NCBI GenBank assembly: GCA_013365365.1
Contig: JABVXU010000108.1
Span: 84,768-148,767, forward strand
Length of the DNA: 64,000 nucleotides
Direction: 5' to 3'
Source: Cruorifilaria tuberocauda
Taxonomy: Eukaryota > Nematoda > Chromadorea > Rhabditida > Onchocercidae
The first letter of the stretch is position 1; each line of letters starts with the position of its first letter. Positions 1 to 12,777 of the stretch are shown piece after piece. The position numbers were made by a program, and so were the translations under genes. The notes under the pieces are model-generated. The model saw nothing but the letters and a program-made list of their open reading frames with translations. It was not told the origin of the DNA and did no database searches.

Positions 1-1407
1 GATATTGTTGAAGTATATATATAGATAAAGAACAATACTGCAAAAATAATCATGTGAATGATTTTCTATTGTAATTCCTTCAGGTGTTTTCAGGCACTGA
101 CGTTATTTTTATCGTATTCAGATATTTTGCTTTTACGTATGATTCATTTTGCTTTACACAAGTATCATCATTATTTTCCGGAAACTATTATTGACTTTAT
201 TTTCTTCTGGATCGAGAAAAGTCGGTAACTTCTGAATTGGTGAACCGAATCGGATCAATTGGTTGTAGAAAGAAATGGATTATGATAGTATTCCTGAAAC
301 AACAGAATTTTCGTAAATTAAAAAATTATTAAGCAAATTAGCATTAAAATTAAAAATTGATTTGAGAATGTTCTATTTTGACTGCTTCAGAAATCGTGGA
401 ATGTTTCATCGAATTAATCTATCCAATAGTTTTAGATTTAAAAATCATTTATATTGAGAGATTACTGGATACATATTAAATGTAACATGTACTTAACATT
501 ATTGAATTAGCAAATATTTAAGAAAACGAAAATGTTTTTTGATAATTTTTAACGATTCACTTAAATTGAACATAATAAATATATTGAAAATTTGATTACT
601 CAGATGGATCTTTTGATTCAGCTTAACTGCTGATCGCTGTTGCAAGGATTCCAGCAATTTTTGACGAAGAAGAAAATCATCAATCGAATTAAATTCAATT
701 CATATGAAACAATGGAATAAAATGTACAATGAATGCTTAAAATTTTTAGCAAAAAAATTAATCAAGTATTAACCCAACTCCGATTTTAAGCTTTGATTGG
801 CTTGATGATTTAAAATAGTTAAAAACGTTAACACACTTCCTAAATCTATTCATTTATATACATCATCTAAAATTTACAGGTAACCAATATCGACGTTGTC
901 TAAAATGAAAAATTATAATTTATTATTATTATTTGTAGAAATATACTATCCAGTGATTTCATCAATTTGCATCAAAATTTCAAATTGCGAATATCAAGAG
1001 TGTTCCAAAACACATCCTACCATTTGTTTTTATTCTTTTTAAATTTCGAATTTGGGTTAAATTTTTAGTTACTATTACTTTAGTTATTTTAAGTTACATT
1101 AACATCCCTCACTTTGAGCATTTCGAACGAACTATCATGAATTACAGCAGAAAAGAGAGCAAAGAAAAAAAAATAAGTACAAATAATAGTTTTTATGCTT
1201 TTTATGAAAAATCCCTAATGGAAATGTGTATTTCAAATGTAAAAACAAATCTTCAGGTATTGTATGCATTGAATTTATAAGATTGTTCTCGGAGATTAAA
1301 ATTTAATAACAGAATTTCTCGAAATCTTATTCTTCACTTTTTTCTCATTCATCACTTTCATTTTATTGCACTTTCAGTTTTAAATTTTTATCTATTTTCA
1401 ATGATTA
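1..1407. other. AT-rich upstream region, no gene seen
   Basis: No open frame of useful length or recognisable exon was found on either strand. The stretch is AT-rich with short homopolymer runs. It should contain the promoter of the chitin-binding gene that starts at 1419, but no specific element can be named. Confidence 0.5.
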
Positions 1408-1417
1408 TCTATTATAG
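1408..1417 (+). promoter_or_regulatory. candidate trans-splice acceptor before the chitin-binding gene
   Basis: A pyrimidine/AT stretch ending in TATAG lies one base before the ATG at 1419. Nematode mRNAs often receive a spliced leader at such an acceptor just upstream of the start codon. The match is weak and the assignment is inference. Confidence 0.3.
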
Positions 1418-1418
1418 A

Positions 1419-4400
1419 ATGATTTTGCTTGTTTTATTGATCATTTGTCTTCAGATAAATCATATCCAGAATGCTTCCGGAAGTAAGTCCTTTGTTATGT
1501 ATAATAAAATTACTAAAACAATTCGAATTTCTATCAATTTAAGCATCTCCAATTGATAAAAGAATGCTTTAAGTGATTCTTTTTAACCAAAAAGATACAA
1601 TGAATTAATTTTTAGTTATAATTTAATTTTTGGTAAAGAATTCCATACTAATAAATAACATACTGTACTTTTATCCCAGGTTTTTTCTCATCTCATATCA
1701 CTGATAAGATCCAATTATATGGTAGGATTGAAAAACTTCAGTGATAAAGACATTTGTCTTTTTATTTGAAAACAAAGAAAAATCGTGAGAATTTGCATGA
1801 TTTCATCGGTGGCTGAATTGCTTTCAGAATCGGTCCTCCTAGATTGTAATAGAAATAATTCTGAGGGACTTTATGGACGTGGATGCTCATCAAAATTTAT
1901 GAGATGTTATGAAGGTAAACTATATGTCTATAGATGTCCAAACAATCTGAAATTTAACGTCGAAACGGCTAAATGTGAAGAAGGAAGACAAGTTATTGCT
2001 TGCATCAATACGTAAGCATTCTAAATTAGTTAATTTTATTGAGATTTTAACAATTTTCCACAATTACATTTTAACTTAAAGAACTTCAGCTAATACTTCT
2101 GTATTAGATTTCAAGTTTCTTTGATTCGTAATCTTTTTTCAGCATGGACAATGAACAGGTCATTGTGAAAGCGGAGTCAGTTTTGATTTTCCTCTGAATT
2201 TTTTCTACATTTTTCGAATTAAATATCAAATTCTAATTTATTAAACAGTTAAAAATCAAATGCTAATTTTTCATTAGCAATTCTATCGGATTTACGCTTA
2301 ATTAAAAACTTTTGCCGAACAGTTTCATTTACAGTGACCCATTTGATTGTTCAAAGGAAACGGATGGTGTTTACGGTAGTGGAAAGTGCTCGACAACTTA
2401 CTATTACTGTTCTCGAGGTCACTCCTTGGAAATTCCATGTCCAGCTGGCTTATATTACAATGATAAGCTGAAAGGATGTGACGAAATTGATAGCATTGAT
2501 GAATGTAAGGTACTGACTGCGCTGCAAGGATTCGACGAACGCCGAGAGAGTTATTTGGGTGAAAGAGGTTGTTGTAGATTGAAATATGCTTTAATCCCAT
2601 GAAAATTTAAGCCTTATCCAAAATTAAAATATATTCCAAGTATAAGTGAAATTAAATGATTTTCAATTGAAAATTAGAAATTGATAGCATTTTGAAAATT
2701 TTCTTCCATCGTCTATTTTTTAATTCATTTATATTTTTGTTTGTTTTTGCAGGAAAGTATGTTGAGCGAAATTTGTTGTCCATTTTTGACAGTGAGAAGA
2801 AGAGCAGGAAGAATTATGATAGTAATGATAAAAAGCGACCTATTCAAGAAACCTTGTAAAAATTTGCTTATTTCATTTAAAGAATGTTTTAGCGACATAC
2901 TTTTGATTTTAATAGTATAGTACAGAGAAATAAGTGATCCAACAAAAATTTATTCTCCTTGAGTCATATTCAAAATATCAAGATTTTTATTTTATTGTGT
3001 CCTCGCTCACTACTGATCATCACTTTCTACAACATAATTGAAGTTTATCCCCTTCTGTTTTATAAGGATATGAAACATAGCTATTTACTTTAAATATATA
3101 ATGCTTTTTTCTTCATTATATTGTTTCAATATTGTTTCATTTAGAATGCAACAAGCTTTAAACTAATTGATTTTAGGTATGGGACAAGCTTATCAAAACC
3201 TGAAGAAGGTAAGTGAAACAATGTCAGTTTTCTTCTATGTCTTACAATACTTGTATACATAGAAAATAAATTTCTCATAGTATCTCATATTATTAAAAAA
3301 TATACTGAGATTTATTTGGTGTCACTTAATGCACCTTTACAATCACTGATAGTGCATGGTAATAAGTCTCATTAACAAATGATCCTTTCATTTTCTTATT
3401 ATCAAAAACGTGGAGAGTAATTTTAGAATTTAAATGTCGAATATATATGGGAAAAAAATGTTTAAACTCAATGGATTATATTTCGCTACTGTGTTTATAA
3501 TTATCTTTTGAGAAATGAATTGTACGGAAATGGGAGATGGAAATTATCTGGCTGATAATGGACAATGTTCTAAATCTTTCTGGCATTGCTCAAATGGTAA
3601 AACGACCGGAAGAGTTTGTCGAGATGATCTATTTTTCAACACAATAACTAAGGAATGCGATTTAGCAAACAACATTGAGAACTGCGTTAATAAGTCATTG
3701 ATTTTTAATTTTGTTTATATTACAATGATAAAAGGATGTGACAGGATGTGACGAAAAATGTAAGGTACTGACTGACTGGAAATATAAGCTTTATTTAACA
3801 TAAGCATAAGCTGAAAAAAAATTACAATGATTCATCATTACATTTAGCAATGTTCCTCTTCGATTTTTAATTTTAAAGTAAAATGCTGTTAATTAGTTCC
3901 AAAATGGAAAAACTTTTTTTCAAGTTTATAGCCAATTTTATAGGAATGAAAAATATAGGATTTTCAAGACTTTAATGTTGTTAATCTTCTAAATGAAAGC
4001 AAGACAGAGTTTTTAAGTAAGAAGCTTTCCATTCCAGAACTGCAGCCATTGCGCAAGCTTATGTTACTATTACTCCAAAAACAATAAATCAAAGTGATAA
4101 TAGCAGGGAGGCAAAAGTATACTTTTTAAAATTTGTTATATTTTTACTGTTGTTAAAATTAAAATATTGGTTTTCAAACCTCCAATATTCAGACGAAGGA
4201 AACACATGGTCATGCCGACCAAATACAGGAGGCAAACTTAACTACCCTGGTTAGCATACCAATATCTGAAACAAAATCTTTTTCAATTCTGCCTGAAGGT
4301 AATTTTTATAATTTTCAAATTCATAATTTGCACAATTTCTAATTTTGAAGAGATTATTTGAAGAAGTTAGCCAAAAGTAGTACAGATTTCGATTGTCGCT

Positions 4401-5508
4401 CAAGAAAGGATGGCTTCTATTCAATCGGCTGTAAAACGAAATTTGTGGTTTGTATCAATTATCGAGCGTTCCCTTTTGAATGTCCGCACAATTTAGTATT
4501 CAGTGAAAAATTACAGCTCTGTGATTATCCAAGAAATACTGAAGGCTGTTCGGAGATGAGAGATATTAATAAGTAAGCATTTGAATCTCTAATTTCTCAA
4601 TTTATTTGATTATCTGCTAGAATTGATCTTTAACAAGATATATAGTGTGAAAATGATATATAGTGAAATATTTTTTCAGATAATTCTTTGAAGTTTTTTT
4701 CATGCACGGAATTACTATTCAGATTTAAAATTCCTGAGCAATATCCGCTATATTTTCCAGGAACATAGGAGAAAGCTATTTTTGTCAAGCTGATGAATTT
4801 TCAAGAAATTCATTGAAAACTGACATAAGCAAATCCTCCTGATCAACAGTTTTCTTTACAGAGTAAAATGATCAGCATTACATAAAGACGTAATATAATT
4901 AATACCAGAACGTATTTCTTGTCTTATAAATTTTTATGCATATTTTCCATTATTTCTAGGGAAGAACCATTTTCTACAATACATTCCGAGATAGAGCGGG
5001 AAATTTCTTCAAGAAAAGAAACGAAACAAGTAGATGCTACAGCAATTCCCAACCAAGGTGAGAAATTCCCATGGAATTGCATAAAATTTATTAATTAAAA
5101 AAAATATTCCAAGTATCTTTAAGCTCTAATTTCTAGCGTTTTGCAAAAAGTTGAATGATGGTGTTTATTTCGATGATTGCGGAAATGAATACATTGTATG
5201 TAGCAAACAAGTTACATTCTCTTATAACTGTCCAGAAGGTAATTTTTATTCATACAATTTATGAGGATTTTTAAGTTGATTAGAGCTAAAATGTGTTTTA
5301 GAAAAAAATAGAACTCATCATCATAATAACTAGTAAATCGCTTTATTTATTTCAATTTTGCTTGAACGACCTTTTTTCAATTTCAGTTAACGCACCAAAT
5401 TCTGCTAAATATAAGGAAATAGTTTCAGGACTGATCATAGATCCAGGAAGCAAAACTTGTTCCGAACCGAAAAATGTACCAGAATGTGTGAAGAACGATC
5501 GGATCTAA
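1419..5508 (+). CDS. secreted protein with five peritrophin-A (CBM14) chitin-binding domains
   Basis: Twelve exons join in frame: 1419-1482, 1828-2011, 2335-2558, 2753-2855, 3177-3208, 3513-3693, 4038-4116, 4193-4298, 4371-4572, 4960-5057, 5137-5238 and 5387-5508 (TAA), giving about 498 residues. Residues 1-21 are a signal peptide (MILLVLLIICLQ start). Five domains each carry the six-cysteine peritrophin-A pattern: about residues 28-80, 84-130, 203-260, 327-385 and 426-492. The motifs CP-N-L/G-L-x-F/Y before cysteine 5 are typical. Low-complexity charged or Ser/Thr-rich linkers separate the domains, carried by their own small exons. The fifth domain has an insertion of about a dozen residues between cysteines 4 and 5. 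Peritrophin-A domains bind chitin, so likely sites are eggshell, microfilarial sheath or pharyngeal/cuticle chitin; which one cannot be told. Domain identity is strong. The two smallest linker exons (2753 and 3177) rest on phase agreement only. Confidence 0.85.
3716..3776 (+). repeat. decayed duplicate of the domain-2 exon end
   Basis: This intronic stretch repeats the sequence at 2451-2520 (end of the second chitin-binding domain, around its fifth and sixth cysteines) with a small deletion and an internal ten-base duplication (aggatgtgac twice). It lies 23 bases downstream of the third-domain exon and is not readable in frame. It looks like a leftover of exon duplication in the array. Confidence 0.75.
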
Positions 5509-6844
5509 TTTCACATGTTTAAAGTGTCACTTATTTCTACTTTTCTGCTAATTCTGCTAAATGTGTGCAAGCTCTTCACTGCTATTTCAGAAATCACTTT
5601 CAATTTTTAAGAAGTAAAAAGGGAAATAAACATACGAAATTGCATGGTTTCATTGTTTGTTCCTTTTTCATCTTTCAATCGTACATTTGTCCACTTCGTC
5701 ACACTTTATACACCGCTACTTTTTCCTTCTCACAATTATACATATTTTCAATAAAATAATTTTATTCACAAGAGAGAGGGAGACAGACAAAGAACAAAAT
5801 ATTAAATTCAACAAAGCTTTTGCTCATAGCGAAGGATGATGTTGAGGTGGAATATCATACCGTGATACTGAAGCAAGATACAATATAATTTAATCGAAAG
5901 GAGTTCAAAAGCATAGTTTATTACTTGTTATGATTCTTTCTACCTATACTTTTTCAAACAAAATCAGGAATAATTTACAAAAACCACCTGTTTCATTGAC
6001 GTGAAAGTAGTCAGAAAAACCATTATACTCATTAGGACAATGTCATTTTCATTTAGAGACTTATGACATTTGTTAAAACTAGAATTGGAGACTTTGTTCG
6101 ATACTAATGAGTAGGATTTCAGGTCTCAGTTCTTTTTTTTTGAATGATTATTTGGTAATAGTATAGGGAACGTGAGGAGCAAGACTTTGTAATAAAGAGG
6201 AAGAGACTAAAATGGAGAATCATACTGCAGCTGAATTAGTCCACGTGACTAAAAACGAATTTAAATGAAATGCAATTATCAGTAAAGATAAGGAAACTGA
6301 TCTCTATGGAACAGGTTGAATACTAGGAATAGATTAGATATGATTTGTTGGTTATTAAAAGAAAGAGTGATGAGTGAGATAAATTTTATTTCAGTATCGT
6401 GCAAAATTTAAAGCCTACTAAAAGTAGGAGCTGCTATCTTTGCAGTCATGTTCATTGTCATTTGTAGTTATAAACCGGTATTTAGCGAAGTTCATTTTCT
6501 ATTTTTATAAACATGAGCCTGAAGATTAATTTTTTTAGAATGTAAGATCATTTTATAATGAAGTTCTGATGGCGAGTGAAAATTGAATATGGATTTAATT
6601 ATGTGTCGAAAACAGAAGAAGGTGTTCTTAACGTACAAAATGACAAATTACGCATGACCTGTAATTTTTTGTTAATAACTGTCCTTTTTTCAATTCTGCG
6701 TTGAAACACTTGGCATTTTTATTCGTCTCTCCGAAGTAATCATTTCAAATTCCAGAAACCAAAATCTAAGTTTGAAATTACGAGTCAGCGGCGAAGTGTT
6801 TTTTCAGCCTTTTGATTCGAACAAATCATTTAAAAGCTCAAAAC
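5509..6844. other. intergenic, 3' UTR of the chitin-binding gene and 5' region of mitoguardin
   Basis: Possible polyadenylation signals AATAAA occur at 5625-5630 and 5750-5755. A TTCCAG ending at 6755, about 90 bases before the mitoguardin ATG, could be a leader-splice or 5' UTR intron acceptor. Small open frames at 5565-5839 are hydrophobic low-complexity sequence without splice support. Nothing else is seen. Confidence 0.5.
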
Positions 6845-9800
6845 ATGCACTTCTACCAGTTAGTGCCTACCAGTTATATTACAGCTCGACGGACAGCAAT
6901 AGTTGTCGGCCTTGGAATAGGCGTCGGTATTGCAGTAATCGGCTATTTCAGTATGAAAAGGTAACTAAATGACTGATATCGAGGAAATTATTGATTGTTG
7001 TATCAGTAGGAAGAAAAAATTATTTTGTGAAAATTGGGTTATATTAGCAAATTCAACTTACATGAATACTTAGGTCTGTCGTTCGAAAAATTATTTTTCG
7101 AACAGTGATGGTAACTTTCTTATTACATTTAGTGAATTTTCATATTTGAAATGAAGGTAATTTGAGATTTTGGCGGAATCTTCGTAGAAGCAAATCAGAA
7201 GAATATAACGATGCTACTGAAGACCTTCCAAATAGTATCATTGCTCCTCAAAATGCGGATTTTTCAACTTGTATGTTTTTGAACTTTATTTTTCCGACAG
7301 TAATATTCCAGAATCTTGATTGATTTGTACCAACGGTATGAATTAAAAATTTCCTTCAAAAGTTCAAGAATTTGTAATAACTAAATTAGTTGCAGTACGA
7401 TTTGGCAGGAGCAGGAGTACAATGTTATTTGGATCATCATTGCGAAATTTATCCAGATTAAATAATATACCGAGTGCTGAATCAGACCTGATTTCCAGTA
7501 GGTTTCATTAGTTTTCCCTTATTTCCTTTTTTTCGTTTATTCGAAAACATATGACTCGTCTTATTTTAAATGAAATTTTAGGTTTGCAATCCGTGCAGGA
7601 AATACTACAGCGAGTAGAACGAGCAGCTTCTGCACTGGATATGGTGAAAAATCGTTCAGAAAAAGATTGCAGACGATCAGACTTACTTTCTTCTGTATTA
7701 GAAAGGTTCTCTTTATAAAGTAATTACAAAGCGCCTGTAAATATCAGTTGTTTGTTAGACTGCGAAAAAGTTCTTTTTTCTGACATAAGTAACATATATC
7801 TGCAGAATTGTCACTTTGTTGATTGTGCAAACATTACACTGATTGTGAAGGTAGCAAATTTCTATGAATAGAAGCTCAGATTAGTGCTATTATCTTCCAT
7901 ATGCAGTTACCTTACCTTGATAATTTGAATCTGTAATGTTTGCAGTAAAGTGAAACGAGGTAGTCATAAGTGCACTTGAAAATTTTCATTAATAATCCTT
8001 TCATTTCAGGCTACGAATTTTAGAAACAGATATTACAAGATTAGTACAAGAAGGTGGTTATGAAAAAGAAATTCTGTCTAGCGATGAAACATGTAAGTTG
8101 CAAATGTTTTTGCTGAATTCCCGCTCTTGAAAATTTGTATGAGTATTCATTTGTGAGCTCCTTCAACAATATTATGACTTGAGCATAGAAAAATCAATGT
8201 GAAACGCAGCAAATTTATTTTTAAATTAATTAAATTCAGTTTGGTCAGCAGCAGGATCACAGCGAGCAGGCACTTTATCAGTTCTCTCTGACGATTCCTT
8301 TTGGTCAGCCTATGAAGATCTTGTAAGATTTATGAAATTTGTTAATGAAGTCAAGTTTTTGCTCGAATTTTTTCTTACCATCAAGATAATATCAAGTGTT
8401 TTCTTTCTTTTAGCCTGTAAGTATAGATGATGCCGATGTTCTAATGCGTGAACCGTTAAACTTGGATAGAGAAGTATTGTATTTCTACCAAGAAGGTGTA
8501 GCAGCTGTGGAGAATGGTGAAGTGACCTGCAGAAAAATGAGGTATGTAAGATTTTTATACTTTCTCAATTTCCAGTTTGTCTATGATTTGTAGGTAAGCT
8601 ATAGATAAACAGTTAACGTTTCAATATGAAATACCGTCCATGGTAACAAAAATTTTAAGCTAATTTTAGAACAGAATTTTGTTGCTGTGAAGATGATGAT
8701 GATTTCAAAGCCAAAGTCTGGTGCATACGGCGAGCATTTACTGTAAGTATTTATCAATTTCTACAAAAGTTATGTAGTTCCAGTCCGTGATGTGATAAGG
8801 TGTTATCTCATTTTTGAATAATCCTAGCTTTTATTACCATGTGAACTACATGTGAAACATAAAACATGAAATAATAAAGTTCCACTGTTTTACGTAGCAA
8901 TTAATATGCTTGTTTCAGGAAATTTTATTAGACGAACATAATCGTGTATGGTTGTCTCAAGCTGGGCGTCAGTTGATTGCAGATTTATTGCGACACGCCA
9001 GCAAAGATCCCAGTCAATTTTATTTAGCTTATGATGCTATGATGGAATATTTGAATGAAAGTCAACATCTAGAGATTGTTGATAGAGAATTAAAACAAAG
9101 AGGAGTAAGTATTGTTATTCTTGAAGACTTGAAGATTCTTGAAGATATTATTCGATTGGTTTAGTATCTTTATCTATGGTTCACAGTTATAACATCGCAA
9201 GCTTACTTTTAAGCTAATGAAACTATTCAATGCTTCATTTGAATTCAGGTTGAGAATCAGCCTACTTCAGGTACCAGAATTGGGATTTTGGGACGTTGTT
9301 CTGGACTATATTTTGATTGACGCATTCGAGGACCTTTCGCGACCGCCATCTGCTATTCTGGCTGTTACAAAAAACATGTTTTTAAATCAAACAATGAAGG
9401 AATCGACATTAGTAACGGTGATTTGGTCTATGCTGAAAGCTAAGCGCGCCAGGCTTGCGGTATTTTTCCGCTTTCAAAACCAGTATTTGGAATGACTTTT
9501 AACAATTTGCTACCTTTATTTATTGCAAAACTTATTGCACTTTTGCATATAAAAAGCATTTTAGATAGCTAATGGATTTATATCACATTTCTACGATATC
9601 TCGGAAACAGCTTCTCCGTCTATTACTTTAGGTTTCTTGGGAACTGATGAACACTTGCGCGAGTTATGCCATTATTTCAAAGTTTGTTTTGGCACTTAAT
9701 TTGCAATGACTGTGATGAAATAATTTAATGAAAATGTCGTTCGACCTATAAACAAAGAATAGGAATGTTCGGAAAGCATTCGAAATTTTAACAAGAGACA

Positions 9801-10095
9801 AAATCGGACTTAAATCATTATAGAAATTGGTGCTCTTTCCTTGCTGTTAGTTTTATCACTTAATGAGCAAATTTTTATTCAGATTAATTGGTAACCAGCT
9901 TACTTTCAATTTTTTTAAAAAGTGTTTTGTTTTTTTCAGGAACAGATGTGCTCCTTCATTGTTGATATATTTAACGTGAGGAAAGTGAGGTACACATCAC
10001 TCAAAGATCTAGCTGAGGATATACGGCTAATTCTACAGACACGCCTTGAAATGATTCAAACTAGATTAAGCACTGAATTACTTCCTCCATCATAA
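6845..10095 (+). CDS. miga-1: mitoguardin (MIGA/FAM73 family)
   Basis: Twelve exons keep frame: 6845-6960, 7167-7270, 7396-7497, 7582-7705, 8010-8092, 8240-8322, 8414-8541, 8670-8742, 8919-9104, 9271-9459, 9565-9681 and 9940-10095 (TAA), about 486 residues, close to the usual family length. Residues 18-35 form an N-terminal membrane segment with Gly-rich GLGIGVGIAVIGYF, matching the mitochondrial outer-membrane anchor. The C-terminal half has the family signature, including FWDVVLDYILIDAFEDL, PPSAILAV, VIWSMLKAKRARL and LGFLGTDEHLRELCHYF. Known family role: dimers in the outer mitochondrial membrane promote fusion and bridge to ER and lipid droplets, moving phospholipids, with VAP binding through an FFAT motif. 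An FFAT-like motif DDSFWSAYEDL is at residues 194-204, with Ser at position 4 of the core as in phospho-FFATs. A second similar segment (ETFWSAA) lies about 20 residues earlier. The ATG was chosen because it opens directly before the membrane segment. Confidence 0.9.
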
Positions 10096-10518
10096 TATTT
10101 CCTGTTGTTTAAGTAGTAACTTGTTTGTAACCCTTAATTCAATGCTTTAATATTCCAAATTTACATTGATGAGCTTTCTTAATGATACTGGCGTGATTCA
10201 ATTTACTGACTAATTACTATTTGGCTTGTGACTTGATCTCAATCTAATTTAAATTCCTAGTGATGCTCCAGTCTAGCATGTATGTTGGTGATTATTTTTC
10301 ATTAAATTATGTTTGAATAGTTTGTTCATATAATCAGCTGTTATCTACAGTATTTATTCATGTCTTCTATGATGATTATAAATACGGTTTATCGTTTCTG
10401 TTTGATTATAATTCAATCCGTAAGCTCTGTAATTTCCGGATGTTTCGGAAAATGTAGTTTGAATTGTCGGTTTAGAATAATATCGCGATAAAAATGACAT
10501 AACTACTAGGAATTTGTT
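10096..10518. other. spacer between mitoguardin and SURF6
   Basis: About 440 bases separate the mitoguardin stop from the SURF6 start on the same strand. No exon is seen. The spacing is compatible either with separate genes or with a loosely spaced nematode operon. Confidence 0.5.
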
Positions 10519-10528
10519 AATTTTTTAG
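10519..10528 (+). promoter_or_regulatory. candidate trans-splice acceptor before SURF6
   Basis: The sequence aattttttag ends five bases before the ATG at 10534. It is a good T-rich nematode acceptor with no coding exon upstream, so a spliced leader is likely added here. This is inferred from motif and position only. Confidence 0.5.
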
Positions 10529-10533
10529 TTGCA

Positions 10534-12777
10534 ATGCTTTCGGAAGAAGACAGAGAAAAATTGTTGGGGAAATGTATAGAAATAGATAAGATCATCAGAA
10601 GAAATATCGATATGATACCAATCAGAAGTTGGCAATTCGATGATGAAGCGATTGAGAAACTTCGTGAACAGAAACACAGAATTGTTGATGAGCATCTAAC
10701 AGGCGGTTGGCTTGTTTTCTAATTATACTGATTTGATATATTATACTCGCTTTTGTGAGTGTTGGTGCATTTCATTCAGACCAACTTAACGATATGTAAT
10801 GAAGATAAAAGATGTTTTTATTGCTTTTACCAAGCTGAAATTTGTTTTCAGGGCAAAAACAGAGGCTTAGTAAAGTTTCAAAACAACGACTGGCGCGAGA
10901 AATAGGTGCAAGTTATCAGAAAATCAGTGATGTTCTGGACTGGATGGCAAAAAATTATGATAATACAAAACCTGTTAAGGTAAAGTTTCTTACGTTGCCT
11001 AAAAACATAGGTTTTGAAAAACCTTGAAGTTCCAAATGTTTCACTTTAAAGAGTTTTTTTAGCCAATAGTAGTTTCCAAAGCAGTGAGGGAACTGCAAAA
11101 ACCAAAAAACATGAAACCAGAGAAAAAAAAATTGATCGATTCTGAAGCTTTTGACTCCAACAATCCGACTAGATATTCCTCAGAAATATTAAATGGAAGG
11201 TAATCTTTCAAGAATTTTACTGTTTTCCAGAATTCCGATTAAATGCAATTCTGATAAAAATCATTTATTCCTAAAAATTTATGTGTTCTGTAAATAAGCA
11301 GATATTTTTATACCATTTAAAGTATTTTTTGTGTTCAAGTGTATGAGATAAAGTTTAAAATTTCTTTTGAGAGAAATGGACAAGGTACTAGTTATTTTTA
11401 GTTTCTTAAGTGGAACGGCTTGCGTTAGCAATAATCGGAAAAAAATATCAGAGATCCAAGAGAATACTACGGGTGATGTAGAAAGTAGCTCATCTTTCGC
11501 AACAACTTCCACAGTAGCACCAGTTGATGCTTTGGAGGGTCGTAAATTAGCTCTTAAGAGACTACAGGAAAAATTGGAACAGTTTAAAGGTAAATTTTTA
11601 TAATTTAATCAGACTTCTTGATGGTTCCTGTTCTTTGAGAGGAATATTCTTCCCAAAAAATTTATTTTCTTTATATAAATCATACATTTATTATGATAGC
11701 AACCATTCGCCAGTTCTGTAGCTGATATTGCTGGTATTCATTTATAGCAAAACGGCGTGGAAAGATGACAGCATATGAGTATGAAGAAAAACGAAAATTG
11801 AAACGGCGCATGAGTAAATTGAAGATGAAAGAAAGAAGGACAGATATTAAACAGCAGATAAAAACTTCAAAGTATATTTTACATAGATTTTTTCCAGAAA
11901 TCTTGTAAAGATGATGAGGCTTTCATCATCCATTTAATCCTCTGATTTTTTTCAGCTTTTATCTTATTTTTGGAATTTATCAGTTTTTTTTTGGTTTTCT
12001 GATGGGGTTTTCCTCATATTTTTAAAAATTTTCATGTAAGATTGCTTTTTCTTTTATACTAAAAATTTCAGGTTACCATCGGATGAGGCAGCATTGAACA
12101 AACGTCCGAAACTGGAAAGGGAGACAGGAAAAATGGAAGAGAAAGATGACAAATTGATTTTCTCAAAATTTGATTTCATTGTGAGAGATGAAAAGAAGGT
12201 AGTATATAATTCATATATAGTTAGTCTTATTTAGATAATTCTTATGCATATTATATTGTTAGCAGTTTCAGAAAGAAAGAAAAAAGGACAAGAGAGATAA
12301 ATTCACCGGTAAAGACTACAAGCGATTGCTTGAAAAGGCTGAGAAAAGGGAAGAAAGATTGGATCAAATGCGGTCAAAGAATCCTGAAAAGGCTTTAAGA
12401 ATTGAAAATAACATCCAATGGAAGAAAGCGCTAAGTCGTGCTGAAGGACAGAAAGTTAAGGTGAAATCCCGATAGAAATACTTTTATTGAAATGTCACTT
12501 TTTATCCAAATTTTTAAGAATTAAAACTTTGTTGCAGAATCAGTGTTAGTACATTGAGTGTATCTTGCAGGATAATCCAGATCTTTTGAAAAAAAGTTTA
12601 AAAAAAAAGGAAAAGATGAAAGAATGGAGGAAAAAGAAATGGGCGGATCGTATGGAACATACGTTACAAATGCAAGCCCGAAGGCAAGAAAAACGATCCG
12701 CAAATATCCAGGCTCGTAAAGATATTGTTAAAAAAAGAAAGATGCAAAAAGCTCGAAAGAAGGGAAGAATATTGTGA
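10534..12777 (+). CDS. surf6: SURF6-domain ribosome biogenesis protein
   Basis: Eight exons keep frame: 10534-10705, 10852-10979, 11063-11199, 11402-11589, 11748-11871, 12072-12198, 12272-12460 and 12571-12777 (TGA), about 423 residues. The C-terminal third is the SURF6 domain: KFTGKDYKRLLEKAEKREER, then NIQWKKALSRAEGQKVKDNP, then a run of Lys/Arg including WADRMEHTLQMQARRQEKR and KARKKGRIL at the end. SURF6 (yeast Rrp14) is a nucleolar nucleic-acid-binding protein needed for pre-rRNA processing in 40S and 60S assembly. The N-terminal half is acidic-basic and poorly conserved, as is usual. The many Lys-rich clusters fit nuclear and nucleolar targeting. The fourth exon has more than one possible acceptor within about 30 bases; the one giving continuous frame was used. 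Confidence 0.9.

Noticed and set aside
2143..2158. Possible small exon between chitin-binding domains 1 and 2
   Set aside because: It has a good acceptor but a weak donor, and its outgoing phase does not fit the next exon. Direct splicing 2011 to 2335 keeps frame.
2325..2600. Minus-strand open frame of 91 codons
   Set aside because: It is antisense to the second chitin-binding domain, whose cysteine pattern is clear on the + strand.
5565..5839. Two overlapping + strand open frames
   Set aside because: They are Phe/Ser/Ile-rich low-complexity sequence in the 3' UTR region, with no splice or family support.
6772..6972. + strand open frame of 66 codons
   Set aside because: It is in a different frame from the mitoguardin membrane segment in the same bases, which is the one that splices correctly.
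9249..9270. Alternative mitoguardin acceptor at gaattcag (9248)
   Set aside because: It would shift the frame. The acceptor ending at 9270 gives the conserved sequence.
11279..11512. Minus-strand open frame of 77 codons
   Set aside because: It is antisense to a SURF6 exon and has no features of its own.
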